From Drosophila pseudoobscura (lineage: Eukaryota; Arthropoda; Insecta; Diptera; Drosophilidae), in the NCBI RefSeq assembly GCF_009870125.1, contig NC_046681.1, positions 7,639,001 to 7,703,000 of the forward strand: 64,000 nucleotides of DNA, in the 5' to 3' direction. Numbering within the stretch: the stretch's first letter is position 1; the number at the start of each line of letters is the position of its first letter. Shown here piece after piece: positions 46,540 through 59,050 of the stretch. A model generated the notes under the pieces. The model was not told the origin of the DNA and did no database searches. It saw nothing but the letters and a program-made list of their open reading frames with translations. The position numbers and the translations under genes are program-made.

Positions 46540-47990
46540 TTTACTCTCAGTCCTATTGCTGTGCCTGCCCCTGTCTATCCCATTGCTGAATAGGTGGGAG
46601 TGAGAGAGTGCGCTCAGTCCACGTCCGCACGGCTCACTTTGCTCATTAACAGCACATTCAGCAGCAAGCTTTGCTTTGATTGTATGTGTTTAAGTAATGA
46701 CCGGCAAAGGAGGCGGTATAACTCGATAATGGTTCCTACAGCAAAACAAGAGAATTATATTTTCCAATAACAGCGCACACAAAGAGAGACATGCATACCT
46801 TACTGGCAGCGCTCTCTCGCTCATTCCTTTTTGATCTGTTTCTTGTCTGCGCCTAGTTCTCCGCCAGTGGTAGAAAGAGAGAGCAATAGATCTGCATTTG
46901 GCACGTACGCCAGGGGCGAACGAAGGGATGTAAGCGTGCTCCTCTGGCAATTTGTCTTCCTTTTTGCACATTAAAACAAATATACATATGTGTGTATTAA
47001 ATATATACATACATATATGCACATATGTATATAAATCCCTTGTGGCACTGCACTTTCAACTACTTCCTCTACGATCTGCCACGCACATTTTCTTAGATTT
47101 TTAACAAACACTTTAACTCCAGGATTTTTAATATTTGTCTCTGCACTACAATAACATAAATTGCGCGACTATATTTCACGAATTTTTACCTCGTTTTACA
47201 GCAAAAGAAAGCGGAGTCAAGAATAAACACAAGCCGGACGAAAACTTGAACTGAAAGCGAGCCGCGTAGGCGGCTTAGTATTCTCCCATTCCATGCTTTC
47301 CATCTGCTGCTCTTCCTAATTGCTCACCCGCAGCGCGCTCCTTTTTCGAGTCTTATTTTGTTCAGTACAACTCTCACTCATCACTCGAAATAGAATTAGC
47401 GGACACCATTGCTTCAAAGTTGTTAGTAAGAGGGAGATACATAGCTCGCTCAGAGAGGATCAAAAGCGACAAGAAGAAGAGAGCGCGCCTTGAGCTTGTT
47501 CATCTGCGGAAATGTGGGTGGGTTAGAAAGAGAAAGAGCGACCATTTTTATAGCTTCGGCGAAAATTAGTGTCTTAGATGGCTTGGCAATACTCAGAGAG
47601 TGTGACGAAAAAATGAGTCGCGAGAGCGTCGAAAGCACAGCATTGCCCCGCGGAGTGATACGCTGTTTAGGTGCCGCTATAAATGAGAGCCTGAATATAA
47701 ATCGAACTGAAAACCGACTTTGGATCGTGATTTAAAAGAAGAACCGGCATATATGTATGTATATACATACGTAAGTATACAGTAGTAAAAGCCCACGTTC
47801 AGAGAGGCAAATGCAGTTGTAGATGTAGAGACACCCAGAAGGAAGGAAGCGTCTACGAACCAATAAAGTACCTGCATCCATCAGCCGACCCTCTCCCGTA
47901 CTCTCGATGTAGCCGTCCCCCTGTCGATGTTTAATAAACATTCATTGAGCGATAAAATTTTCCCGTAACTTGGTTCAACTGAGCGGAAGA
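46540..47990. promoter_or_regulatory. GAGA-rich island with TATA and poly(A) signals; possible LTR remnant
   Basis: Many GAGAG/CTCTC words occur. TATAAATG at 47678-47685 and TATAAATC at 47696-47703 are followed by AATAAA at 47933-47938, about 250 bp later, an order seen in retroelement long terminal repeats. On the minus strand an initiator-like TTTCAGTTC occurs near 47255 and again near 47711, and AACGAG|GTAAAA near 47192 is donor-like. No second repeat copy or coding region was found, so an orphan promoter with 5' exon remains an alternative. Confidence 0.3.
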
Positions 47991-50340
47991 GCAGCCATTA
48001 AGCAGTAACCTTTAAGGCCACCCAAGAAGCAAGCGAATTCAAATTTGAGCTGCGAGAACTTAATTGCATTTGTGATATGGGGATTTGGGACCATACTCTT
48101 GGCGGCAGTGCATCCTCAGTTTCTCTGCTGTGGTTTCATCGCAGGTGCGTGACAAACGTAATGAAAAACTTATGTTAAAACAAACACTCGCACTCGCACT
48201 CCCACACACACACACACACATGGACGAAAGAGAGCCAGAGAGCGAGGCTGTGGCTACGAAAGAGAGGGAAATAGTGTGGAGTTTTTGCCAGCCGTGTGTT
48301 TTATGCAAATTCTTTTCGCTCACCTCAACTGTGTGTCTGCTGCTGTTTGGACAGGTGGAATGGATTTGGAGTGGGCGTAGGAGTGGGCATGGCCACACCG
48401 CTTTGAAGTGCAGAATAAATAGAATGAATGAGCTGCCGAGTGTCGTGAGTGCATAATGTGGTAGGGCAGAGCCAGTGGGGGTGGAGCAGGGAAGGGGGGG
48501 TCGGTAAGGCAGGGCATTCCTCACTTTCATTGTTCTTCATTTAGGGCCGTTTTCTTAGGACCCTTTCCCCATATCAGGGCTAACCAAATCCACCCAAAAT
48601 TTCACATAAAAGTATTCACCTTGCTTTCCATCTATTATTATCCACCCAAAAATGAGCGAAATGAAACATTCGCCCATAAAAGTATTCGCACCGCAACCAA
48701 AGTGATTGATGAAACTTTTCAAAACAATTGCAAATCCCCGAAACGGAGAACATGTTCAATTGTCACCCAGTGTCTGGGCAATATGCCAGCGTGCTGTGGC
48801 CCATAAATCAATGTCAATCAAATCCCGTGGCCAATGCATCAATCAGATCAAAGTCAATCAAAAAATTGTAAACTTTTGGCCAGGCCAAAGACAACAGCAG
48901 GGAGAGCCTGAGAGAGCCCCCAGAAGGGGGAGCCCCAAAATATGTCTCATTAAAGGGGAGTTGTTGCACTTTCCGGTTCCGCTTTCGATGCCGCATAAAT
49001 CATACGTATTTATTAGTGGAAATGTCGTCGATTATGAGCCGGGCCCGGCCACAAATCAAAAACGCACAAATAACACACAAATTTGCAAGAACAAAGGGAG
49101 CTGAACGGAACGGAATGTGCCCCATAAATAACATTTCATCAGACACTCGTCCATGGAAGGGCGGCCCCCCAGTCCTGGTCCTGGTCCTGGTCCTGGCCAA
49201 TTGCTCCTCCAACGGCAGGAAGTGATTGATTTATGCCCGCCTGCCTGTTGATCGGCGGCCAACTCTTTTGGCCAACATTTGGGTTTACGTTTTTATTCGC
49301 AGAACCACCAAATGTTTTATTGATGATGTGTGACGTAGTCGGCAATTGTCAGGGAGTCCTGCCTCCTGCTTCCTGCTTCCTGCTGCCCAAAATATTGTTA
49401 CTGGGGGTTCGATGACTTTTTGCCGGCTCATTGGCCCCGCAATTGATACGCTTCGGCAGATATTTTAGTCACGTTCCCCAACTAACTTTGCCAAACAATT
49501 AGTTGCACTGCTTCTCGCTGCCTCCCCCTCTCCCTCTCTTCCTCCCTTTGTCGCCATCAACGAAAAGTTTTGCCAAGTTTCTCAGCTGCAGCCCCGCAGG
49601 CTGTTGCTTATCGCAATCCGCTCCAGCCCCTGCCCCCGCCCCAGCCCCTGCCCCTTCCCCAGCTTCAGTTTCTGCCACTCGACAATGAACTTTTGGGAGT
49701 GACAGTCTAGTTTCTCCGGGCCGTGGACAGCAGCAGCGACGCACGCACATGTCGCTCGGAGGAGTTGAAAAACGGAGCTTAAACCCTAAAAGGGACCAGA
49801 AAGATAGCGGATAAAACACATGTAAAGGCGATGGATGGCGGAGGAAATGAAGGAGCGGAATAGAGCTCTAACGGAAGATAAGAGTAGACAGCAAAGTGGA
49901 CGGTTATTCAGGGGGGGGAAGGGGGACACGGCAGGACACGCACTTTGTACACTGAGGGGGAGAAGTATCCGGTAAGCAGCGTCCACTCTGGATTTTACAT
50001 ATATTTTATGTATTTTTATTAGTTCTTTAATTTTTTAAGAACTTTTTTGTGTCCGTCCAAGAGCTTAAAATATAATTTATTAAATGTGTTTCCTTCATTA
50101 ACTGACAATCAAAACAATATCATATTTCTTTAGCCGGACTTGCCGGATTTTCGGCACAGCTTTAACTATTCACTTTATTGCTCTTTTAAGAGCTTTTCCA
50201 ACGCGATTTTCATAAGAAAAATAATTGTATGCGATAAAATCATAAATTTTCTAAAGGATTGGCTAATAATTATAGGCGTGATTTTAGTAAATTATTTTTA
50301 ACAATTTTTTAAACGAAAAACGGTCTAAAATTTGTCGTAC
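47991..50340. other. Gene-less stretch
   Basis: CA repeat at 48203-48220, (CCTGGT)n at 49173-49196 and a (CCCCTGCCCC)-type tract at 49627-49662. No supported gene. Confidence 0.4.
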
Positions 50341-50369
50341 CAGAAAAGGTTGGTCCATACCTCATAATA

Positions 50370-50830
50370 TTTATTTAATTAAATTATTATTAAAATTTAA
50401 TATATTAAATTGTTATTAAAATTTAATATACGTATTAAATTGTTATTAAAATTTAATATTTTAAATTATTATTAAAATTTAATATATTAAATTATTATTA
50501 ATATTTAATATAGCGGGTTGAGTTTTGAAAATTGTGGAACCTATTCATATTAAATTATTATTAATATTTAATATATTAAATTTTTTGTATATTAAATTTT
50601 TATTAGCATTAAATTATTTTTAATATTTAATATATTACATTTTTTGTATATTAAATTTTTAATACCATTAAATTATTTTTATTTTGAAAATCACGATGGA
50701 AATGATCATTATTATTATTAATATTTATTATATATTATATTATATTATTATATATTAGTATATATTATATTATTACATAATAAATATTTATTATATTATT
50801 ATTATTATTATTATTAAATATTCAAACAAT
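50370..50830. repeat. AT-only short tandem array
   Basis: Units of about 26-30 bp (TTAAATTATTATTAAAATTT then AATATA) repeat imperfectly at least five times to 50515, then degrade into ATT/TATTA words. Confidence 0.8.
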
Positions 50831-50989
50831 TCTGTCTAACGACGGCCTCTAAACGTTTTGGCGTGGAATCGATAAATATTTTTCCATTTGTCAACCAGAG
50901 CCAGTTTTTTCTAAAAAAAATTAATAAATAGCTTCTAAAAACGTGTCCTGGAAACCACAAACTTTTTTGCTATTTTACCGATGAATCAA

Positions 50990-51245
50990 TCTATACAAAA
51001 AAATATATTCCATATAAATCGGTAGTTTGGTTAAAAGGATAAATCGCTTTGACTTTTGGAAACTGCTGAACCTATTCCGTTGGGCGGCACTGTAAGTCTG
51101 CTTTCCTAACCATCGGTCCAAGACATCCCTGAACATTTGTTCAACTGAATTTATATCTGGAGATTGTGGTGGCTGTGGCAGCCATCTTTGAACAAGCCTT
51201 CATTGCCCAACAAATCGGTTCCAAAGAAGCCTTAATTATACTCAA
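50990..51245 (-). pseudogene. Tc1-like transposase remnant A
   Basis: On the minus strand one frame reads QRWLPQPPQSPDINSVEQMF, then RDVLDRWLGKQTYSAAQRNR, and continues to a stop near 50980. PPQSPDIN..E matches the third catalytic block (W-x-x-x-SPDLNPIE) of Tc1/mariner transposases. Upstream frames are broken by stops and shifts. It is a dead fragment with no identifiable ends. Confidence 0.65.
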
Positions 51246-51487
51246 ATATATTTTAACAGGTGCCGGAATACCCCTATCAAATATTATAGTAAATATTGTG
51301 TAAGGCAACACATGAGTGCCCCAACCAATGCCATAATATCTCCACCGATATACCAAAATTAGCCCTGACTGATTCCGATACCCCACTATATCCCGATATA
51401 TGTCCCACGGTCGACAAGAGAAAATAAAGCAAATTAATAAAACTAAAACCAAGTACTGCGCCACAATTATTACTCTATAAATATATA

Positions 51488-52080
51488 CAGTGGCGGGCAC
51501 GTGTGGATACATGTTTATCACTTTTCACTTTAAGCGCCTGTAAAATTTTTAAAAATCAATCAATCCTTGTGATTTTTTTTTCAAAGATTCATTAATTTAT
51601 TGAGAATAAAAAAAGACAACAATTTTAATTCAAAAAGATCCTTTTCCTTAAGAGATTTTAATTTGTTCAAAAAATGAGCTTGTACGTTTCAAATTTTTTT
51701 ACTTTAATAATTTTTAAAAAATATTTGTTCCAAAGGGCCTTAGCTTGTATCATATTCCGAATAAGTATTGGCATACTCTCGACTAAATTTAGTAAGTGCT
51801 GGCAAGGTACTCCGACCTCACGAGCTCTCAAAGACTCACCCAATTCCTTTGGTGCAGACTCGTACCTTTCCAATGTTTTTTAAACAGAGCCCATCGATTT
51901 TCAATGGGATTTAGATCTGGACTATTCAGCAGGCCACTGGATTAAGTGAAAACTCGAGTTATTGGGATGATTTTTCACGAATTTAGGCTTGTGTGTCGGG
52001 CTACCGTCTTGCTGGAAAGTTATCTCGGATATGGGGAAGAGACATTTCTCTATAAAATTGGATAAAATGGGTTCCTAAAT
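51488..52080 (-). mobile_element. Tc1-like element remnant B with one terminus
   Basis: A terminus CAGTGGCGGGCACGTG begins at 51488 directly after a TA dinucleotide, the target site of this superfamily. Reading leftward on the minus strand from about 52078, the frame gives FIEKCLFPISEITFQQDGSP then THKPKFVKNHPNN, broken by a frameshift, then SPDLNPIENRWALFKKHWKG, another shift, and the C-terminus LVESMPILIRNMIQAKALWN. FQQD..PTH and SPDLNPIE are catalytic-core motifs. The 5' half and second terminus are missing, so the element is inactive. Confidence 0.75.
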
Positions 52081-53689
52081 ATGAAGATAATATTCTTTCT
52101 TCATTATTCCATCGATATACATGTATGTATTTGCTCAGGTGTGGCACAACTTTCTGCAGCCACTGTCTCTACACACTTCTGGCGGACAAGGAGAAAAACA
52201 AAAGCAGATCAACAGTTTTGCAGCTGCAACACAGACTTCATGCCACGTTCCCCATTCAAGTGTCGATTTTTTTCTCCCATTTTTTTCTGTTTGAGTGTGT
52301 GTGTGTGTTTTTTTCTCCCCCTACTTAAGCTGAGGGTATATAAATATTCTATATACTCGTACCCGTGCCCGTAAATGTCCGGGGCAATCCGCTTAACTGT
52401 AACTGGAACTCGAGCACAAATTGCATTTGGCGACCCTCAACACGGCGCCCACTCCAGTCTCCCTCTCCCCGATGGAACTATGGAGCTATGAGAAGCCCTT
52501 GGCTCTAGTAAACGTCATTGAATTCGCGGGAAAGGATGGCGGGGGGCGCGCATTTATTTGCCATTTTTCAAATGGAACTTTCGCAGAGTTTATTGAAAAC
52601 TACACTCAGTTTAATTGAAAGGCGAATGGAAGACTTTAAAGTGGGGGAACACCTCGTCGCCGGCCCGCTCTCTCAAAGTTGAAAAGTCTGGGCCTCAATC
52701 CCTTGAAGAACGGTTTGAAGGGGAGGAAAAGCCAAGGGGGGGCGGGGGGGCCTGTAAATGGCACACAAAGTGGTTTATTGGAAACTTTTTGCCCGGCACT
52801 TAGTTTTCAATTATGAAAATTTGCATTACGCTTTCGCCAAGTGAAATATTGATTGTGATTTTCACCCCAAAATGGAGTTTCCTCGCTCTCTTAATTACTT
52901 AATGGCAGGACGAAAGGCTGGGGACACTTTTGGGGCAGATTAAACAATTCCCGGGGCTGCACTGCGCTGCACTGAGGCCCCCTATTGACCCTCCCCTCCC
53001 CTCGAGCTGCAGGAAAACCTGCCATTCAGGCTCCGGCGATGATGTTTTCATTCGACTTTCCACTCCGCCGGAACGCAGCTCCTGCGCTTGTCATCTGCCA
53101 GCCAGTCAGGCGTTCATTTCTGGGCTTATAAAGCGCTCACTCGGGCCAAACTAATCACAGACCGAGCAGGGCTTTAAAGAGCGGCGCAGATATTTAAAGA
53201 TTCATTTCCAAATTGATTTCCCAGGGCCCCGGCGCATACGGCGGAGGTAAGAGAAGAACATTTAAAATAAACATTTCTTCCATTCCATATCTTTGGCAGG
53301 TATTTTATCTGGCTCTCGGCGACACAAAGGCCAAAGCGAACCAAGGGAAACAGGGCAAAAAAAACAAGTTAACGCTGATTGCACAAAGACGCCGGGATTT
53401 GTAGCCGGAAAAAGTTAAGCAAAACACGAAATGAGGAGAGGAGGAGAGGAGGAGTGGAGGAGGAGCTTCCTGCACCTGTATCTGTGTGTGCTGCGGATGG
53501 ATTAACAAAATTAGCGCACCAGAGGTTGGGGCATGCCCCCCAACCCCCACCCCCCGCCGTTCGATGTGCCTGCCTCAGGCAAGGACTCAGCAAGGAGCAC
53601 TCAACACTCGCCGGCAAATTGCCGGAAGTTTCTGGCGATTAAAGCCCCATTATCGATGTGAATTATTTCAACGTTGATTTCACACGCTC
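52081..53689. other. Gene-less stretch
   Basis: Mixed sequence with G-rich words at 52736-52750 and 53428-53463. No supported gene. Confidence 0.4.
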
Positions 53690-54470
53690 TTTCTCTATCT
53701 TTCGCTGTCTCTTTGTGTATCTTTCTATCTTTCCCTTTCTTCTTTTTGTATCTTTTTATCTTTCACTTTCATCTTTTTGTATCCTTCGCCCATTCCCCCT
53801 CTTCTTTTTGTATCTTTCGCTCATTCCCTCTCTTCTTTTTGTATCTTTCGCTCATTCCCTCTCTTCTTTTTGTATCTTTCGCTCATTCCCTCTCTTCTTT
53901 TTGTATCTTTCGCTCATTTCCGCTCTTCTTTTTGTATATTTCGCTCATTTCTTCGCTTCTTTTTGTATCTTTCTATCCTTCCCTCTCTTCTTTTTGTATC
54001 TTTCTATCTTTCCCTTTCTTCTTTTTGTATCTTTCGCTTATTCCCTCTCTTCTTTTTGTATCTTTCCATCTTTCCCTTTCTTCTTTTTGTATCTTTCGCT
54101 CATTCCCTCTCTTCTTTTGTATCTTTCTATCTTTCCCTTTCTTCTTTTTGTATCTTTCGCTCATTCCCGCTCTTCTTTTTGTATCTTTCGCTCATTCCCG
54201 CTCTTCTTTTTGTATCTTTCTATCCTTCCCTCTCTTCTTTTTGTATCTTTCTATCTTTCCCTTTCTTCTTTTTGCATCTTTCGCTTATTCCCGCTCTTCT
54301 TTTGTATCTTTCTATCCTTCCCTGACTTCTTTTTGTATCTTTCGCTCATTCCCCTCTTCTTTTTGTATCTTTCTATCTTTCCCTGACTTTTTTTTGTATC
54401 TTTATCTCATTTCCGCTCTTCTTTTGGTATCTTTCTCCCATTCCCTCTCTCTCTTCTGTTTATATCCTTC
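53690..54470 (+). repeat. 31-bp polypyrimidine minisatellite, about 24 copies
   Basis: The unit is close to TTCCCTCTCTTCTTTTTGTA followed by TCTTTCGCTCA (31 bp; successive CCCTC words at 53826 and 53857). Copies vary between GCTCA and TATCT variants. Because 31 is one more than a multiple of three and the unit has no stop in any plus frame, all three plus-strand frames are open for hundreds of codons. None is expected to be a gene. Confidence 0.95.
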
Positions 54471-54645
54471 TCTCTCCACCTCCTGGCAATCAATTTGTTT
54501 TGGGGAGACCTTAAAAAGTAATTGCCAAACATTTGTCCGCAAACAGAAAGGAAGTTTCAAATAGAGTAACGACTGCTCCACTCTCAGGTAAGGCCAAGCA
54601 GCAAAAGGAAGGAGAAAAAGGAGTAGCGACAGAGAGGGTGAGGGA

Positions 54646-54672
54646 GGGGGGGGGGGGGGGGGGGGGGGGGGG
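54646..54672. repeat. Poly-G tract, 27 nt
   Basis: Uninterrupted G27 in a purine-rich context (AGAGAGGGTGAGGGA before it). Seen directly. Confidence 0.95.
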
Positions 54673-57600
54673 AGAAAGTTCCCGAGTCCAGAAACTGCGA
54701 CAGAAACTTTCCGCGAAAAACTTGAAATTCAAATTAAACTTTCTCTAGGGGGGAGGGGGGAGATTTTTTGTATTTTTATGATTTGTTACCACCTCTGCCG
54801 CCCTCCGGGCAGCCCCCACATTTATCATAACTTTCATTTCAACTACTTTTCAGCTTGGGGCTTAAATTTAAACGGGGATCGACGGCCGGGGCAGCCAATT
54901 GGCCAACCGCCAAGTCAAAGGCTGGCTTCGGCCGTCTTTTGTAAATATTTAATTAGTTCAATTCGGAATTCGCATGCCAGCCGCAAAATTGATTGACTTC
55001 AAGGGGTCTCTGGGGGGGGGGAGGTAATTAGCCCGGCCCAGACAAGGTGCAGGGGATTAAAGCAGCGTCTCAGCCGAGGCACAACGGACTTAATTGAAGG
55101 GTTAAAGCCCTTAAAGCCTGGCCCTTAAAGCCCCTGAAAGGCGGGAATTCCCTGGTCTGCTCGATAAATCCTTCCACAAACCAAATAAAATATATTGTAG
55201 AATATATGGAAATCATTTGAATGGCCTTATCGCCTGGGCCTGGCCAGTGCATTTATTATTTAAATGACTTATTGACAAACAGTTTGGCAAATTGGCAATT
55301 GCCGCGATAATGTCAAACAAATGAAATACATGCGGAATTTGTGATATGCATAATTCAATGGCAATTGGGGCAGAATCTGGCCCGAATCATATTTCAGCCG
55401 CAGACAAAATTCCAATTAACACAACGAAAGGCAGTGGAAAATCGAGAACAAGAACCATGTTGCAACAAAGTGTGGCATCCACGTCGCTGCTGTGCAGCAG
55501 AGGGGGGCAACATCCCATTGCTGTGGCACGAAGAGAGCATAAAATCAATTTTGATATTTTTCAAATAAAAATCATATAAAGTTTTGCTTGCCCCCCCTTC
55601 ACCCACCCCTCCCCTCCCCCGTCTCTCTGATGTTTACAAAACGGAAATGCCCGTAAAAGTATGCTATACAAATTGTTTAGCCCCTGCCCCACGCAGGAAG
55701 CATTCGCCACGCCAAAAGTTGAGCGTAAATAATTCCGATGCTTTGGTAAGGCAACAGAACAGGTGCTGGAATGGATCTAAATGTATAAATCGACTCTTTC
55801 CCGCCCGCCAACTGGTGCTGGAGAGACCCTCAAAACCTCTATTATCCTTGGCATCGAACATGTCAGAGTAAACTTTTGACAGTTTGCTAAATTACGCGAC
55901 ATTAACTTAATGGAGTTCTATATATACTATATATATTTGGCAGACATTTGGCAGCTGCAAAGGGAGCAAAAATTGCTACAAACAGGATGTGTGTGCAATA
56001 CAATATATTTTCGTATAGCCTTTGCCGTTTCTTGGCAGCTGTGGGGGTCTATGGCTGAGGGCACAGGCCAGGCGCTGACATAGGCCAGAAAAAAGGGGCA
56101 CGAGAGGATACCCTTTCGAGGGTGTGGTTTCCCCGATGAATCTGGGCCTCCAAAGGGGGGCCAGTAGTCGCCAGAGCTCCTCGTATTTGAATTCCCCCAG
56201 CGTTTGGTGGTAGAAAGCGTATTAAAAATCTGGAAAAGAGGCAATGCCAGGTCCATATAAGTATATGCTATAGATATATGTGCCTCTGTGTGGCCCTCTG
56301 TGTGCCCCTCTGTGTGCCTCTGCGTGCCTGTGTGTGCCCCTCTGTGTGCCTGTGTGTGTGCCCCTCTGTGCCCCTCTGTGCGCCTCTGTGTCTGCCTCTG
56401 TGCGCCTGCTGGGGACCTACAAAAAAAATGCATGTGCAGCAGAAATTAGTGGAAGCATCGACAAGCCCCACTGCTGCTGGTGCTCGTGTCTGGCTGACTG
56501 CTTCTGGGCTGCTGCTGCTTATGCTGCGTTAAGCAATGACACACACACACACACGCCCCTCCCCGCCCCCCCCCCCCCCCTCCCCGCAGCCTCTCCGCCC
56601 TCGTATATCACTCAATGTTATGGTTATCAGCAAGTGTTGTTGTTGTTGTTGCCGTTGCTGCCACTTCCGGGCTCCCCCTTCCCCCCCCCCCCCCCCCCCT
56701 CTTCCACCCAGCAGACACTTGAATTTGCCAACAATGCACGATGCCGTTAACACTGCGCATTGTTGCTTCTGGAGTTCTTGTTGTCGCTGCAAGTTGTCAA
56801 AGTTGCCTCTGCTGCAAGTTGCCATCCATAAATTCTAACATTAATAGCCTGTGGGGCGGCAGGGAGGGGGCGTTGCGGTGCTTCCCCTTTCATGTAAATG
56901 TCAGACAGCCCCCCCCCCCCCCCCCCGCCACCCACACCCCCTCCCTCCCCCTTTTGATTGCGGTTGCAATTGCAGACATTTTTTACTTTTGTAAACATAT
57001 TTTTTATATACAATTTATTTACTTTCCCAAACAGAAAACACACTCGTCGCCGCCCCCCCCCTTCCCACCCCTCCCTCCCTCACTCCTTTCACTGGCGGAA
57101 AATCCAATTTGAAAGAACGAGCGATGGGTTTATTTTAAGTAGTTTTTGCAGCAAATTCCCTCAAGCATTTTGGGGTGGGGCCTGGGGAGGGGGCGGGGGG
57201 ACCTGCTCGTTTGCTTCAGAGAACATTAAAATTCAATACACAGTCAAACATAAATTCGATAAGTTTGAGTTCACTCAACGGAGCGGGCGAGCAACATGTT
57301 TTATTCGGGTCCAAGCCACGTGCGTGAGGAGGCACATCCTTTTTGGGGGGGTCGAACCTTGAGATACCCATTGGATATAGCCAAAGAGAGTTGAGCAAAA
57401 AGTGGCCTTAAAGGCCCCTGAAAAGCAGGCCCCCCCGTTCACCTCCCACTCCCCCGGACAGCCCATAAAAAGAAGTATTTATCCAATCAGATAGTCTCCA
57501 ATTTGCATATTTCTTTATGGGGCTGGGAATAGTTTGCTTTCTGGATTGCCAACATTTGTTCGAAACCCATAATCCCCATCGACGGAGCGGACAGGAGCCT

Positions 57601-57757
57601 GAAAGGTGTGCGAGAGTGTGACGCATACAAATTCAATAGAGCAACATGCCCCAGGCCCCACCCCTCCCCACCACCCCCCCTTGCCACAGCCGCAAAGGCG
57701 AAATAATAAAATAAAACTTTATTGACACAAACATAAAACTCCCAAATGGACGTGTCG

Positions 57758-57805
<48 letters not shown>

Positions 57806-58260
57806 GAACATGTCCATGGGAGGCATTGCCCCCCCCCCAATGGAAGGGGGACTCCTCGATAGACAAATTTATGCATGTGCAAATATTGTAGCCATTTGAT
57901 AAAAACATATTGACAAACATTTGCCGAATTGTGCAACAGTCGGTGCAAAAAAAATTGCAAAAAATAAACCATTGATGCCACACAATGCGGAGGTGCCACA
58001 AAGTGTTGACAATAAGTCCAGTCCGTTCGGTGTGCGGCATGTGGCAACAAATATATTGCAGGCCAAATTCGCTGGGGTCACGGATCTCGAATGGCCTGGC
58101 CGGAGAGTGCTGCGAGTGCTGGTGCCTCTTTCGACGATAATCTGCTGCACAAACCCCAGAAATGGTCACTTATTTCATTTAAGAATTTCAGTAATCCGCA
58201 TATCATAAAGGAACACGCAAGGCGATTCTCTTATTTTTTCTTTTTCTTACCCTAAGAGTC
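54673..58260. repeat. Gene-less region with repeated poly-C and CA tracts
   Basis: C15 at 56566-56580, C19 at 56681-56699, C18 at 56909-56926, a (CTCTGTGTGCC)-type array at about 56280-56405 and a CA repeat of about 20 units at 57762-57802. No supported gene; the open frames here are low complexity. Confidence 0.8.
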
Positions 58261-58327
58261 TATAACAAAGGGTATGATGTGTTTGGGTGGGATTAGGTGG
58301 GAAGCCAAAGAAAACAGCAGGGACTGT

Positions 58328-59050
58328 AGAGATAACAGAGAAACTAACAGAGCAAGCAGGAGAGCCAGCAATAGAGCAAGCAACAGATCAAGTAACAGAG
58401 CAAACAACAGAGGCAGCCACAGAGCAAGTAACAGAGACAGTAACAGAGCAAGTAACAGAGCAAGCAACAAGGCAAACAACAGAGCAAGCTGCAAGCCGCA
58501 GAGCAATTAACAGAGCAAGTAACAGAGCAAGCAGGAGAGCAAATACCAGAGCAAGCAACAGAGCAAGCAGGAGAGCAAGCAACAAATCAAGTAACAGAGC
58601 AATCCACAGACCAATTAACAGAGCAAATAACAGAGCAAGCCAGAGAGATCAAGTGGCAGAGTAAAAAACAGAAATAGTAACAGAGCAATGTTGGCAAGCA
58701 AGAGATTAAGCAAGGGAGAAAGGAACAGATCAAGAAACAGAGACAGTAACAGAGCCAGTAACAGAGCAAGTATCAGAGCAAGCAGTAAAGCAAACAACAG
58801 AGCAAGCTGCAAGCCACAGAGCAATTAACAGAGCAAGCAACAGATACAGTAACAGTGCAAGCAAGAGATCAAGTAGCAGAACAAGCCACAGAGACAGTTA
58901 CAGAGCAAGCAGGTGAGCAAGCCACAGAGAAACAGAGCAAGTGCCAGAGCAAACAACAGAGATGTTAACAGAGCAAGTAACATAGCTAGCAGGAGAGCAA
59001 TCAACAGCCCAAGCCACAGAGCCAGTAACAGAGAAAGAGAGACTAGCAGC
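58328..59050 (+). repeat. 12-bp minisatellite (AACAGAGCAAGC)n, ~60 copies
   Basis: About 720 bp of imperfect 12-bp units AACAGAGCAAGY with GTAACAGAG and AGGAGAGCA variants. The period is a multiple of three, so frames read as four-residue repeats: ASNR or TEQV/TEQA on plus and LLAL on minus. Stops interrupt all frames along the array. Confidence 0.92.

Noticed and set aside
51141..51521. 126-codon minus-strand frame
   Set aside because: Runs across Tc1 remnant A in the wrong frame and through the terminus of remnant B; not a gene.
53658..54564. Three overlapping long frames of Phe/Leu/Ser-rich protein
   Set aside because: All arise from the 31-bp minisatellite whose unit lacks stops; no initiation context or homology.
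57330..57365. B-box-like GGTTCGACCCC on the minus strand
   Set aside because: No A box at a workable distance and no cloverleaf.
58287..58664. 125-codon TEQ-repeat protein
   Set aside because: Produced by the 12-bp repeat; starts in unrelated sequence and all frames break further along the array.
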